From Alphaproteobacteria bacterium (GTDB lineage: Bacteria > Planctomycetota > Phycisphaerae > UBA1845), in contig JANQQE010000024.1 of the NCBI GenBank assembly GCA_028285105.1, positions 372,001 through 436,000 on the forward strand: a DNA stretch of 64,000 bases. The letters are read 5' to 3'. Numbering within the stretch: the stretch's first letter is position 1; every line of letters begins with the position of its first letter. Made by a program: the position numbers and the translations under genes. Of the stretch, positions 44,211 through 53,192 are shown in pieces. A model generated the notes under the pieces. It ran no database searches. It was not told the DNA's origin and worked only from the letters and a program-made list of their open reading frames with translations.

Positions 44211-44607
44211 CGCCAAAAGGCGTCGCTGACTTTTCGCTGGCGTCTGGCGATGTTTCGGGGCTTTTTGATTAGAGTCGCGTCGAAACTCGCCCAAACGCAG
44301 CTATGCAGCAAAACCAGAAGGGAAGGTGCTACTCGCCACGGCGGCACCTTCCCTTTGGCATTTTTACGCAGTTGAAGTCGCCTCAAAACGACATGGTGCT
44401 CTGAGAGGTGCCGTGGTCGTAACTTCCGCACTGCACTGGAGTTCAGAGGCAGAGGGTGACTATATCAACAGGATGGCGCGTATCTGGTGACAAACATGTG
44501 TACTCGAAGTCTTGGTTGAATCTGGCATTCTGGCCCAAAGAAATAGCGACTTTGAATGTGAGTCGTATACCAAATACCGCTTTAAGCCTTCGTCTGCGTC
44601 GCGGGGC
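44211..44607. other. intergenic region with terminator
   Basis: Contains the strong hairpin at 44318-44356 and otherwise no gene. A short CGCC-AAAA-GGCG hairpin lies just after the histone-like stop (about 44210-44226). Confidence 0.45.
44318..44356 (+). terminator. intrinsic terminator-like hairpin
   Basis: A perfect 12-base stem, AAGGGAAGGTGC with GCACCTTCCCTT, and a 14-base loop. A T run (CATTTTT) follows a few bases downstream. It is 108 bases after the histone-like gene. Confidence 0.7.
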
Positions 44608-45705
44608 CTATTCTGACTCAAAAAGAAAGAGTCGCTCCGGCGTTTGCAGGGTGTCTGCTTCGTTGATGAAGCCGGAAACAACTTCGCCGCTTTCCAATTG
44701 GCTGACCTCTGCGATGCTGTAGATCTGATTGAGATCGCGGTCGGCTGCGTAGAGGCGATCGTTGGAATCGATCACGGCTGAATCGATACGACTTGCACCT
44801 TGGATCGTCAATTCCAAATCCGGTGCCGGGCTGCCGTCTACGCTGGCAGCATCATTCCAGATGCGCACCGTATCGTCGCTATTGGTGACGACGAGCCTGC
44901 CATTGGGATCGATTGAAATTCCTGGTTCGTCGATCAGAGGGCTGCTCAGGATGCGATCGGCGACGAAGTCCAGCGTGTCCAGCGTGCTGGCATTTTCAAA
45001 AATCAAAATGTCATCGCGACTGACGACGTAGAGTGCGCCATCAAAGAATCGCATTTGCTCGGCATCGAATGAATTATCGTCAGTCCCGATGGTTCGATCG
45101 GGTCGAGGATCGCCTTCAAATACCACGTTTGACACATCGTCAAATACAAAAATTTCGTCGCTGTTGACGTTCTCGCTGACGAACAGGACGTCATTGACGG
45201 GATCGTACGCGACATCCACCGGAGAGTTGATGCCCGAGTCCAGCCCTTCGAGGATGCGGTTCGCTGGCCTTGGTCCTGATGCCGTGAAAGCATTCTCGAA
45301 GAACGAAACGCCCGCAGCATTTGCAACGATCAAAATTCCCCCGGGTGTGACCACGGCATCGTTGGGGCTGACCAATTGACCGTTGATCCCCAATTCCAGT
45401 TCGGTACTTGGCAAAACGCTTGAGCCGTCCAGCAAACCGGGATCATCGAAACTCAAGAGATTCGTATTTGGCGACACAACGAATAGCGTCCGACGGTCCG
45501 TCGTGTCTTGATCTTCGTCGTTGTCATCTGGCGTGTCGCCATTCTGGCCGTCATTGTTGCTATCAGGATCGTCAGTGTTGTTGGTATTGTCACCATCTCC
45601 GCCGCCACCCGGTACAACCGGAGTGCAACCCGATCCGACGAAAAGAAACGCACCCAGCAACCCAACCACGAGATTCATCAACACGATACGCGAATGACTC
45701 GACAT
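44608..45705 (-). CDS. lipoprotein with beta-propeller-like (NHL/SMP-type) repeats
   Basis: 365 residues. Signal peptide LMNLVVGLLGAFLFVGSGC with lipobox. An Asn/Asp/Gly-rich linker spans ~25-70 (NNTDDPDSNNDGQNGDTPDD). Repeats of about 40-45 residues follow, with segments such as VDVAYDPVNDVLFVSENV, SIDPNGRLVVTNSDDTVRIW and VIDSNDRLYAADRDLNQIY, as in six-bladed beta-propellers. Likely a surface-attached binding protein. No catalytic motif seen. Its upstream flank is a 515-base gap. Confidence 0.78.
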   Translation of the reverse strand: MSSHSRIVLMNLVVGLLGAFLFVGSGCTPVVPGGGGDGDNTNNTDDPDSNNDGQNGDTPDDNDEDQDTTDRRTLFVVSPNTNLLSFDDPGLLDGSSVLPSTELELGINGQLVSPNDAVVTPGGILIVANAAGVSFFENAFTASGPRPANRILEGLDSGINSPVDVAYDPVNDVLFVSENVNSDEIFVFDDVSNVVFEGDPRPDRTIGTDDNSFDAEQMRFFDGALYVVSRDDILIFENASTLDTLDFVADRILSSPLIDEPGISIDPNGRLVVTNSDDTVRIWNDAASVDGSPAPDLELTIQGASRIDSAVIDSNDRLYAADRDLNQIYSIAEVSQLESGEVVSGFINEADTLQTPERLFLFESE

Positions 45706-46220
45706 GACAGTATCCCCACGGCTAAACCAATTGTAATCCCAAAGTCATCGTTTAACGTCAAAAGCCGAAACGCAAAAGCGCGTTCGGCTACGACGAACGA
45801 AAGCCTTCATTGTGAACCAGATGACGAGACCAAGTCGGCAACATGATAATCACGATGGGAAGACATCGCGAGAAGCGTTCGTCATATAAAGGATTCGAGG
45901 GTATCCCCAACATCCAGAGGAGGAATGCGAAGCTTGACCATACTGCGTATATTCGACAATTTCACCAAGTATCGTGGGGAATACAGCGTCATGAAAATGG
46001 AACGGAATGTCGTGGAAACGGCTGTCACGGGCCACAGATCGTCCCGAAAGCCGTCACACCACCCACGCGTTTGTCGGTAAGGGTATTGCCCTCGGAACAG
46101 ACTTCACATCGGTTGCCGGTTAGGTAACAAATTTGAATTCAACCGTTTCGGATTCGAGGCCATCCCTGACGGAATTGACGATTGCGGTTGCAAAGCGAAC
46201 GAACGATGTTTTTTTGAGAA
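45706..46220. other. intergenic region, no gene seen
   Basis: There are 515 bases between two minus-strand genes. All open frames are short and without family features, and no clear repeat or terminator was found. Confidence 0.4.
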
Positions 46221-47066
46221 CTATCGCCTTCCTTTGCGAATAACGCTTGCCGCAAGCAGCATCAAAACCAAGCTGCTTGGTTCCGGGATGATCGCAAATC
46301 CAAACGAGCCCTGCCCGGGGGCAAATGGATCAAGATCAACCAACTCGGTCGCCAACCCTGAATTCGTGTCGATGGTGTAAACTCCGACGGGCCGATTGTT
46401 GGGTGAACCTCCCAAGGCGAGTAGTCCATACAGGGTGTTTGATTGAGTATGAAAATCCAAACCGCCGCCACCATCGGGAGACAAGCCCAAGGCACCGATC
46501 AACGTTGCGCTGGGATTACTGCCATTTTGCAACTGCCAGTCAACGGCTGACAATTCGGCAGTGGCTCCATCCATTGCATACATTGCCCCAGAGACTTCAT
46601 CGACCGCAATTCCGCCGATCACTGCATTGGTGGAACCTGTCACGCCAACGGGCGTTTGTGCACCCGTCACCGGATCGAGGGTCCGCAAGAAGCTGCCCGA
46701 ACTCGGACTACCCTCACGCTGTACGGCATAAAGCGTTTGATCGATCCATTGCAATGAAGTAGTCGTGCTGATAATCGGGCTGGAAAAAACCTGCGCGGTC
46801 GGTGTCCCGAATGGATCGGCGATCGTATAAACGCGATAATCAGAGCCGCCCGGGCTCACACCGGTACCCCAAAGGACGCCATTCATGTCGAAGTCCAATG
46901 CCGAGATCTCAACCCCGACATCAAACGATTCGACCGCGCTTCCTGAAATACGAAATAGCTTTGTTCCGGTTGAAGCGAACATGGAAACATCTGCCATCGC
47001 CTGGCTTGTAAACAAACAACAAGCAACCGCGACAACAGGCCCGATGATTTTTTTCGTACACAACAT
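46221..47066 (-). CDS. PEP-CTERM sorting domain protein
   Basis: 281 residues. The ATG at 47066 has AAAGGGG 8 bases upstream; an in-frame start 9 codons earlier is less likely. Signal peptide IIGPVVAVACCLFTSQAMA. The body (~35-250) has repeating strands of beta-propeller type (ISALDFDMNGVLWGTG, GGIAVDEVSGAMYAMDGA, GLDFHTQSNTLYGLLALGG). The C-terminus is a classic PEP-CTERM: IPEPSSLVLMLLAASVIRKGRR, that is PEP box, membrane helix and basic tail. It should be sorted to the surface by an exosortase, which is not in this window. Confidence 0.85.
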   Translation of the reverse strand: MLCTKKIIGPVVAVACCLFTSQAMADVSMFASTGTKLFRISGSAVESFDVGVEISALDFDMNGVLWGTGVSPGGSDYRVYTIADPFGTPTAQVFSSPIISTTTSLQWIDQTLYAVQREGSPSSGSFLRTLDPVTGAQTPVGVTGSTNAVIGGIAVDEVSGAMYAMDGATAELSAVDWQLQNGSNPSATLIGALGLSPDGGGGLDFHTQSNTLYGLLALGGSPNNRPVGVYTIDTNSGLATELVDLDPFAPGQGSFGFAIIPEPSSLVLMLLAASVIRKGRR

Positions 47067-47564
47067 GGCAAGCCCCTTTTTCAATGACAGCAAGTGTCTT
47101 GAAGAAACCTTCCGTTTTCTGCGTTCTCGCTTACTCTAGCTTACACGATGCGGATGCATTCCGTAGGATCCAATCTTCAGAAATGGCGCGAAAATAAGTC
47201 CAATTCGATCTTAGTTAGTGAGTCACTTCAAAACATTCAGAGCCAAAACTACTACTCATGACACAACGAATGCAATTCAAAACATCCAAACGCGATTCTT
47301 GTCGCGAACTACTGGTCTAAACGATTTTGAATGCTCTGAGCCGGGGATGGCTCGCCACGAACTCGATTGGTTGGCTGATTCATAGACCCGTTGAACCGGA
47401 GCGATGAACATCGACCTACGGTATCGCAAATCATCCGCCATCAAACTCCGACGACAATCGCCTTTCAGTGCCTGACCCAGAAGAAGCATGCGATTGCGCT
47501 GGCCAACCAAAACATGCATTTGCGAATGCAATCGTCGCACATCCCAGAATTACGGTTTTGCGAA
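47067..47564. other. intergenic region containing a hydrolase remnant
   Basis: Within 498 bases the only recognisable item is the hydrolase-like fragment at 47319-47408. The rest holds no gene. Confidence 0.5.
47319..47408 (-). pseudogene. fragment of alpha/beta hydrolase C-terminus
   Basis: Translated, the fragment reads FIAPVQRVYESANQSSSW then RAIPGSEHSKSF, matching LIPIAQGQQVYKSANQPKQW and RAIPGAGHCETIG near the end of the intact hydrolase at 48979-50259. At DNA level GCCGGGGATGGCTCGCCA is identical on the plus strand of both. The catalytic His position (GAGHCE) is now SEHSK. No other part of the hydrolase is present, so this is a decayed duplicate. Confidence 0.7.
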
Positions 47565-48086
47565 TCACAATTTCGTCCCGCATTCTGGACAATCACCGCT
47601 GACATTGCCCGTCAGATTGTAACCGCACTGCGTACACCGATCGTTGCGATAACGATGCCAACGTCGGAGCGGCCCATGTAAGAAACAGAAAACGGGCCAT
47701 GCCGCAAACACGCCTAGGAGAAACCAGAATGGCACATACGCATAAGTCAGCATCAAACCACCATTCCGCATCCTGGTCATTGAGAAATAGAAATCACCTT
47801 TCTGCCAATGCCAATGACCTGAAGTTGTCGCGTCGCTGGAATGCGGGCAGTACGCCCATCCAGCCAACATCTCAAGTCGGCCGAACTGACCGCTGCATAT
47901 CACGCCGATCTTGTCCCCGAGATCAAAATTCACTTTAAAGCCTTTGTGTTCCAATGGCCCCTGACCCGATTGGGAACACACCCAACGATCTGGCTGAGTG
48001 TAGGCATGCGAAACGCTGAACCACCAAAGTAGCACAGTTCCGATTGACAAGAGCGTCAAGAACGAGATAGCAAACTTTCGAATCAA
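47565..48086 (-). CDS. membrane protein with C-terminal zinc ribbon
   Basis: 173 residues. One N-terminal membrane segment (ISFLTLLSIGTVLLWWF), an extracytoplasmic middle part with CSQSGQG and ICSGQFGRLE, and a second membrane segment (LTYAYVPFWFLLGVFAAWPVFCF). The C-terminal zinc ribbon is CTQCGYNLTGNVSGDCPECG. The start is TTG at 48086, overlapping the TGA of the upstream gene (TTGA), which implies coupled translation. The ribbon probably faces the cytoplasm, by analogy with the related proteins. Function unknown. Confidence 0.75.
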   Translation of the reverse strand: MIRKFAISFLTLLSIGTVLLWWFSVSHAYTQPDRWVCSQSGQGPLEHKGFKVNFDLGDKIGVICSGQFGRLEMLAGWAYCPHSSDATTSGHWHWQKGDFYFSMTRMRNGGLMLTYAYVPFWFLLGVFAAWPVFCFLHGPLRRWHRYRNDRCTQCGYNLTGNVSGDCPECGTKL

Positions 48087-48670
48087 ATCTCAACTCCGCA
48101 CTCTGGACAAAGGCCGCTCTTGTTGCCTCTCAAATCGTAACCGCAATGATTGCACTTACCGATGGCGGCAAGTCTCTTGCGCTCTGCCGCGATTCGTTTT
48201 CGACGTTTGATTCGCAAGACGGTGATGACGTTCCATACGCCGAAGAACAAAGGAATTGTTGCATGGTCTAAGAGTACCGAGATGGAAAGGGCCTTTATTC
48301 CTTTTTGCGGAATGACTGGGTATAGAAATAATGCTAACAGAATGAAACACAGCAGCATGCCGCTTGCGATTGCAGCTATCCAGTCAATGTTTGACAATCG
48401 CAGCGCAGGATTGGTTTCGCGAGGTGACCGGGAATACCGAAATGCCGCACGCGCAGAATGAAAGCCAACGCCAATTGCTGCAATGGCTATCACCAAAATG
48501 ACCCCCCAATGCATCAATGTGACGCGAAAGAACAATGAAGAAAGCAAAGCCGCAAAGAAACCAATGACAGTCCAGTAGAAGACTACTCCAACAACAAATG
48601 TAGCCAACGCCAACAGGATCGAAGTTGTCGTTGAGAATCGTGGTCGTTCATTGCCTGTGCTTTCATTCAT
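48083..48670 (-). CDS. four-helix membrane protein with C-terminal zinc ribbon
   Basis: 195 residues. Four membrane segments (ILLALATFVVGVVFYWTVIG, WGVILVIAIAAIGVGF, WIAAIASGMLLCFILLALFL, HATIPLFFGVWNVITVL), then a basic stretch KRRKRIAAERKR and the ribbon CNHCGYDLRGNKSGLCPECG at the very end. The ATG at 48670 overlaps the stop of the upstream gene by 4 bases (ATGA). Middle gene of a coupled trio (48936 down to 47565). Confidence 0.78.
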   Translation of the reverse strand: MNESTGNERPRFSTTTSILLALATFVVGVVFYWTVIGFFAALLSSLFFRVTLMHWGVILVIAIAAIGVGFHSARAAFRYSRSPRETNPALRLSNIDWIAAIASGMLLCFILLALFLYPVIPQKGIKALSISVLLDHATIPLFFGVWNVITVLRIKRRKRIAAERKRLAAIGKCNHCGYDLRGNKSGLCPECGVEI

Positions 48671-48936
48671 TTTTCCGCTTCGCAGTCCGAGCACAGTTTT
48701 GGAAGGTAGGTCGGCAACTCTTTACCGCAGCGTGGGCAGCGTGCCTTTTGAGCGCCTTGACGGCACGCTTTGCGCATGAGTTGAACAAAGCATCCGATCA
48801 TGATCATCGTGACGACGGCGATCCACCACGGTTTGGGGTACAGGGTCGCCGAGATGAGCAAAATGAATAGCCCCCAAAACAGTACCTCGATCTTGAGCAC
48901 CATCTTGAGGATTTCTGACACGAGTTTCCAGTCCAT
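48667..48936 (-). CDS. small two-helix membrane protein with zinc ribbon
   Basis: 89 residues. Two membrane segments (IEVLFWGLFILLISATLY, WWIAVVTMIMIGCFVQLM) and a C-terminal ribbon CPRCGKELPTYLPKLCSDC, which diverges from the usual YDLTGN type. First gene of the coupled trio. No ribosome binding site of note. Confidence 0.68.
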   Translation of the reverse strand: MDWKLVSEILKMVLKIEVLFWGLFILLISATLYPKPWWIAVVTMIMIGCFVQLMRKACRQGAQKARCPRCGKELPTYLPKLCSDCEAEK

Positions 48937-48978
48937 GACGCATTACACGGCTTGCAATTTTGCCTTCACCTTACGTTA

Positions 48979-50259
48979 TTAATCAATCTTACCACCAATC
49001 GCATCTAGGAATGCAATCATCTTGGCTTCATAATGAGGCGAATCGATACCGATGGTCTCGCAATGGCCGGCGCCGGGGATGGCTCGCCATTGTTTGGGCT
49101 GGTTGGCTGACTTGTAGACCTGTTGGCCCTGGGCGATGGGGATCAGGGTGTCCTTTTCGCCGTGGACCAACATGACTGGGCATGACACTTTTTGGATCGC
49201 TTCGGTTACGTCGAGGCTGAAGAGATTGATGCCGGACTCCATACATGCGAAGACCGTCGCGACGTATGGCGTTACCTGACGGTACACCGGTGGGGCTCCA
49301 GCAGGCAGAATCCTGGCCATGTCCATCGCCGTTGCGAAGACGGCATCGAGGTGCAATCCTTCGATGCGGTCGTCTTCGGCGGCGGCAAACACGAGCGACG
49401 CAGCCCCCATGCTCCAGCCAACACCCAAGACGTGGTTCGAGCGGGCAGGGTGCTTGCGTTTTAGAAAATCGATACCGCTGACGATATCCCACTTTTCTTT
49501 CGGCCCATAGCTGACGGTGTATCCGCCACTTGCACCGTGCCCGCGAAAATCCGGCATCAAAACCGTATACCCACCATCATGCAGCGCCAACGCGAAGTCG
49601 AGCATGTCGGACTTGTCAGCCCCCATGCCATGACACAGAATCACCGCGCGGTCTGAATCTTCTTTGGGGATATACCAGCCAGCAATCCGAACGCCATCGC
49701 GCGACGAGAACGAAACGTCCTCAAACGACAAGCGAACTTCCGCAGGTGTGCGATCGCCCGTTCGCTTGGGAACATGTGTTTGCAGAAACGAAAGCAGATA
49801 CGCATAGATCACGAAGGAAAAGACAACCATCCCTATCGTGCGAATCGCGATCCGCTGCCATTGATTATCCGCGAATCTTTTGGATAGTCTGCGAACAGCA
49901 GCAGCCACCGGAACGTAAAGCCAAGTCGACGTAATCACCACCGCAACCAACCCATAGGCACAAACAGTGCGCCCAAACGAACCGAATGCGTTACTCGGCG
50001 ACAACCAATCCGCACTCGCAGCAACAATGACACCCGATATGGCAATCGCTATAAAGGCGATTCGCGTCCGCCCCTCACGTTTATCACGGGACCAGACTGC
50101 CAACCCACGAACCAGAAAGACCATCGGAATCGCTAGGTAGAACTGCTCCGACCATCCCAAATGCCAAACCGCACCGAGGCCAAGCATGATTGCGATGATC
50201 GCACAATAGGCACAAATAAATCGTTTCCAAATGTTCAACAGTTGCTCCGAGAACCGCAA
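48979..50259 (-). CDS. membrane-anchored alpha/beta hydrolase
   Basis: 426 residues. About five N-terminal membrane segments (residues 15-165) precede an alpha/beta hydrolase domain with the nucleophile elbow GVGWSMGAAS, acid HGEKDTLIP and His GAGHCETIG, and an oxyanion-type AVILCHGMGADKSD. Similar to BAAT/YqkD-type serine hydrolases; substrate unknown. The start is TTG at 50259. A second TTG at 50238 with GGAG 6 bases upstream may be the real start. A broken copy of its 3' end lies at 47319-47408. Confidence 0.85.
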   Translation of the reverse strand: MRFSEQLLNIWKRFICAYCAIIAIMLGLGAVWHLGWSEQFYLAIPMVFLVRGLAVWSRDKREGRTRIAFIAIAISGVIVAASADWLSPSNAFGSFGRTVCAYGLVAVVITSTWLYVPVAAAVRRLSKRFADNQWQRIAIRTIGMVVFSFVIYAYLLSFLQTHVPKRTGDRTPAEVRLSFEDVSFSSRDGVRIAGWYIPKEDSDRAVILCHGMGADKSDMLDFALALHDGGYTVLMPDFRGHGASGGYTVSYGPKEKWDIVSGIDFLKRKHPARSNHVLGVGWSMGAASLVFAAAEDDRIEGLHLDAVFATAMDMARILPAGAPPVYRQVTPYVATVFACMESGINLFSLDVTEAIQKVSCPVMLVHGEKDTLIPIAQGQQVYKSANQPKQWRAIPGAGHCETIGIDSPHYEAKMIAFLDAIGGKID

Positions 50260-50414
50260 TTTGAAGACATGAATTCACCGACTTTCAAGCAGTCGTCGTA
50301 ATCAAGGCTGTATGCCTTCAGGCATCCTCTATTCGCACCATTTCCCGGGATATTCGCCCGCAAAGCACAACGACTGCGATAATGCATCGCCCGTGAATCA
50401 GCGATCGCCCTGCA

Positions 50415-50729
50415 TCAATCAATTGGCGTTCCACACTCAGGGCAAACACCGCTGACGTTGCCCGTCAGGTCATAGCCGCAATTCAAACACTTGCCCTCGG
50501 GCCGATTGTTCACCCACCAAAACCAGTAGGTGGTGAGTCCAACCGGTACAAACATGATCGATAGCGGCACCAAGATCAATTCGAGTAGACCATAACCGGC
50601 ATGCATCAGCAGTTCGAGTTTGTAAAGCAATTGAAGGTAACCGCGATCCAGGCAAATGGTCACAAAGACTACGAGTACGACGATCCCAACTCGCAATGCA
50701 ATTTTTGGGGTTTGAGTGCGCCGACTCAT
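50415..50729 (-). CDS. two-helix membrane protein with C-terminal zinc ribbon
   Basis: 104 residues. Two membrane segments (VGIVVLVVFVTICL, LLELILVPLSIMFVPVGLTTYWF) and the terminal ribbon CLNCGYDLTGNVSGVCPECG. It stands alone, 156 bases upstream of the hydrolase and divergent from the gene at 50823. Role unknown. Confidence 0.75.
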   Translation of the reverse strand: MSRRTQTPKIALRVGIVVLVVFVTICLDRGYLQLLYKLELLMHAGYGLLELILVPLSIMFVPVGLTTYWFWWVNNRPEGKCLNCGYDLTGNVSGVCPECGTPID

Positions 50730-50822
50730 ACCGAATTATTGCTCATGCGTGCGACACAATCCATTGTGACGTACAATCTTCATCCGTTGTCTGGGTTCCA
50801 TGTGTCTTTTGCAGGGATATCA

Positions 50823-51323
50823 ATGACCACGCAGCCCAATGTGAAGCTCGATTTTCGGCGACCGCCTCCGACCGGCAAGGTATTCTTGATGTACATCCCG
50901 GTCGCAATCGTCGGTGTAGGCGGCTGCTTCTTGTTGATTTGGCCGACGCACGGGACCGACTACGAGACGGCTGGCTTCCTCGCATCGTGTGCGCTTGTTC
51001 TTGCGGTGGGCGGATTATTTGTGTGGTGGATGTTTACAACGATGACGCCGATGACAATTGAAGCCCATGCGGATGGGCTGGTAATCATTGATCGCAAGAG
51101 CGGCGACGAGCATCGCGTGGCGTGGGATGAAGTGTCTTATCAATTCATCGAAGGTGGACACAAGGAGGTCACGTTCGTTCACGTTCCCGATGACTTTCTC
51201 GTCGTCGATCAACACCCCAAGTATTGCGCCAGCCCGCCGACCTATCTCGAATTTCGCGAAGCATTGATCGAGCGGGCCCATCCATACCAGCGCTCACAAA
51301 ATGCGGATGGACCCGCCGTTTGA
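50823..51323 (+). CDS. hypothetical two-helix membrane protein
   Basis: 166 residues from the ATG at 50823, with AGGGA upstream; longer frames are not supported. Two membrane segments (VFLMYIPVAIVGVGGCFLLIW, FLASCALVLAVGGLFVWWMF) are followed by a soluble domain of ~100 residues (IEAHADGLVIIDRKSGDEHRV) resembling the PH-like C-terminal domains of small bacterial membrane proteins; that resemblance is weak. Isolated between minus-strand genes. Confidence 0.65.
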   Translation: MTTQPNVKLDFRRPPPTGKVFLMYIPVAIVGVGGCFLLIWPTHGTDYETAGFLASCALVLAVGGLFVWWMFTTMTPMTIEAHADGLVIIDRKSGDEHRVAWDEVSYQFIEGGHKEVTFVHVPDDFLVVDQHPKYCASPPTYLEFREALIERAHPYQRSQNADGPAV

Positions 51324-51345
51324 AACAGTTGGCACGGGAAACCCG

Positions 51346-52179
51346 TTACTTTCCATTTCCGGTCCACTGCAAATCGCCAACGATTTGAACGGGCGCCGGT
51401 CGAGTCACGGCCGGGTCGCGCTGCTCCAGTTGCGTCGCGCTGATACTGACCGGCGCACGCGCTGGCGGTTTGCTGTCGGAATCATCGGCCTGGTCGGCAG
51501 ACAACACCCGGACCGGATCGTCGCCATCGCCATCGGGCGATTGCAAATCGTCCACATCGGACAAATCTTCATCCTGCCCGTCGTCGCCCTCCCCTTCAGG
51601 CGCGATGAATTCGAGGTCGTCTGCCGGCCCGGCGACAACTTCAAAGTCCACCTCGACGGTGTTGGTAAACGAATATGCAAGTCCGGTGCATTCCTCAACA
51701 AGATCATCCGTATCGAGAATCGCATACGCGCGATAGCTGCCAGCCGGCAGACCTTCGGCAACGTAAAACTCCTCGTCGCGACACTCGCCGGTTTCGATGT
51801 AATCGGACGGGAAGAATTCGTCCAGAAACGATTCTTCCAGTTCATCGTCCTGAACACTGAAGATGCGTAAGCGCGTCGTAAACGGCTCGCTGATCAGCGG
51901 GTCCTGATTCGTGCCCAGTTCGTAACACGCATTCCAAACCAGACTGAGCGGTTCATATTCGTACACCACACCGTCAACCTGGAAGGCCGCATCCGATTCG
52001 TCGACAACTGAGAGTTCAGTCGGTTCGAGGTCGTAACATCCCAGACCCGGCTGAGCCGGAACACCGGTTCCCTTGGCGTCGAATTGGCAACCCGTAAACA
52101 TCAGCAATGCCAAAACCGGCACGACCGTCGGTTTGCAACTGTGCATATTGCCTTCGAGTTTGTGGGGGTGATTCATCAT
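51346..52179 (-). CDS. putative acidic lipoprotein
   Basis: 277 residues. The start ATG at 52179 has AAAGGCGGA 6 bases upstream; an ATG at 52146 is an alternative. The lipobox is LMFTGC. The mature part has scattered Cys (LGCYDLEP, WNACYELG, ETGECRDEEFY, EECTGLAY), probably disulfides, and an acidic stretch EGEGDDGQDEDLSDVDD. No family recognised. Likely exported to the cell surface. Confidence 0.68.
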   Translation of the reverse strand: MMNHPHKLEGNMHSCKPTVVPVLALLMFTGCQFDAKGTGVPAQPGLGCYDLEPTELSVVDESDAAFQVDGVVYEYEPLSLVWNACYELGTNQDPLISEPFTTRLRIFSVQDDELEESFLDEFFPSDYIETGECRDEEFYVAEGLPAGSYRAYAILDTDDLVEECTGLAYSFTNTVEVDFEVVAGPADDLEFIAPEGEGDDGQDEDLSDVDDLQSPDGDGDDPVRVLSADQADDSDSKPPARAPVSISATQLEQRDPAVTRPAPVQIVGDLQWTGNGK

Positions 52180-52299
52180 GTCAGATCCGCCTTTCTTTCC
52201 AGTCAAAAAACTGAAATTCATTGACCTGAGTAGCAGGGGGCATGCGGTGTGCCATTCGGCGAAAATCGACCCTGACGACATTTAGAAAGCATTCGTTAT

Positions 52300-52349
52300 C
52301 GAATGTGGGAACTATTGCCCACTCAAAATCCCCCGAATGTGGGGACTAT
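52300..52349. repeat. direct repeat of 16 bases, period 34
   Basis: CGAATGTGGGAACTAT (52300-52315) and CGAATGTGGGGACTAT (52334-52349) differ at one base. They lie in the gap between two minus-strand genes and could be a paired binding site or a remnant. Confidence 0.5.
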
Positions 52350-52433
52350 CTTCATTGGAATAGACGAAAGAGAATTCGTGCAGTGTCACAGATTGCGGAG
52401 CGGCGCGGACTGTATTGCGCGGAGAGACACTAT

Positions 52434-53192
52434 TCAACCGAGATTCAACGTCGGATCAACCACAGTCCCGCATTCCGGACAGACGCCGCTTTCATTGCCC
52501 GTTAAATCGTAGTCGCAAATCGGGCAGATGCTCCCGTCGTTGATCACCTTCTTCCATCGGAGCAATTGAAATGCGCGTACCGTCGGATAGAGAACCACCG
52601 GTATGGTCAGCACCAAGTAGATGATGTCGGTTACGACGTTTCCAAAGCGCGATGTGATCAGGATCGAGCCGATCAGCACGGGCATCAGGCATAGCAGAAA
52701 TACCGGAATCGCACCGAGCACCGCAGCCGCGGTCGGCCAACGCTTTCGGCGATAGACTTCGCCTGGTGCGAACGAGCGTTGCTCACCGGCATCCGCAACC
52801 CAGAGAAAACCTGTCGGAATCATCGCAACCATGAATAGACACCAAAGTGGCATCGACATGGTCCAGACGCCCAGCATGTTGTTGTGAAAGCGCGGCCACC
52901 AATGGCGTTTCGCATTGCTGGCGCGGCGCACCGGACCGACACGGAAACCAATCCTTGATCGGCTCGAATACTTGCTGATCGCAAACCGGCCATTCGAGAT
53001 CGCCATCGACAGGCACATGCCATTCTTGACCGGACCGCCCGCCACCACTTGATAAGCATCATTCGGATACGCCAGCCGCCAACTGATCCACCAGCATTCA
53101 CTCAACGGCCAACTAATCAAAAGCAGCGCACATACAGCGAGCATTGACCACTTAGCCACACGTCTAAGTTTCGCCAATGTCGGCCAACTCAT
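52434..53192 (-). CDS. membrane protein with C-terminal zinc ribbon
   Basis: 252 residues. Membrane segments at SMLAVCALLLISWPLSECWW, MSMPLWCLFMVAMIPTGFLW, VLGAIPVFLLCLMPVLIGSI and DIIYLVLTIPVVLYPTV, then the ribbon CPICDYDLTGNESGVCPECG, with 10 residues beyond it. The ATG at 53192 overlaps the stop of the preceding gene (ATGA). Last gene of a coupled trio running from about 54.1 kb. Confidence 0.75.
   Translation of the reverse strand: MSWPTLAKLRRVAKWSMLAVCALLLISWPLSECWWISWRLAYPNDAYQVVAGGPVKNGMCLSMAISNGRFAISKYSSRSRIGFRVGPVRRASNAKRHWWPRFHNNMLGVWTMSMPLWCLFMVAMIPTGFLWVADAGEQRSFAPGEVYRRKRWPTAAAVLGAIPVFLLCLMPVLIGSILITSRFGNVVTDIIYLVLTIPVVLYPTVRAFQLLRWKKVINDGSICPICDYDLTGNESGVCPECGTVVDPTLNLG

Noticed and set aside
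43802-44431. Phe-rich 209-codon minus-strand frame over the histone-like gene
   Set aside because: Lys codons AAG/AAA read backwards give Leu/Phe. The plus strand has a promoter and a perfect ribosome binding site.
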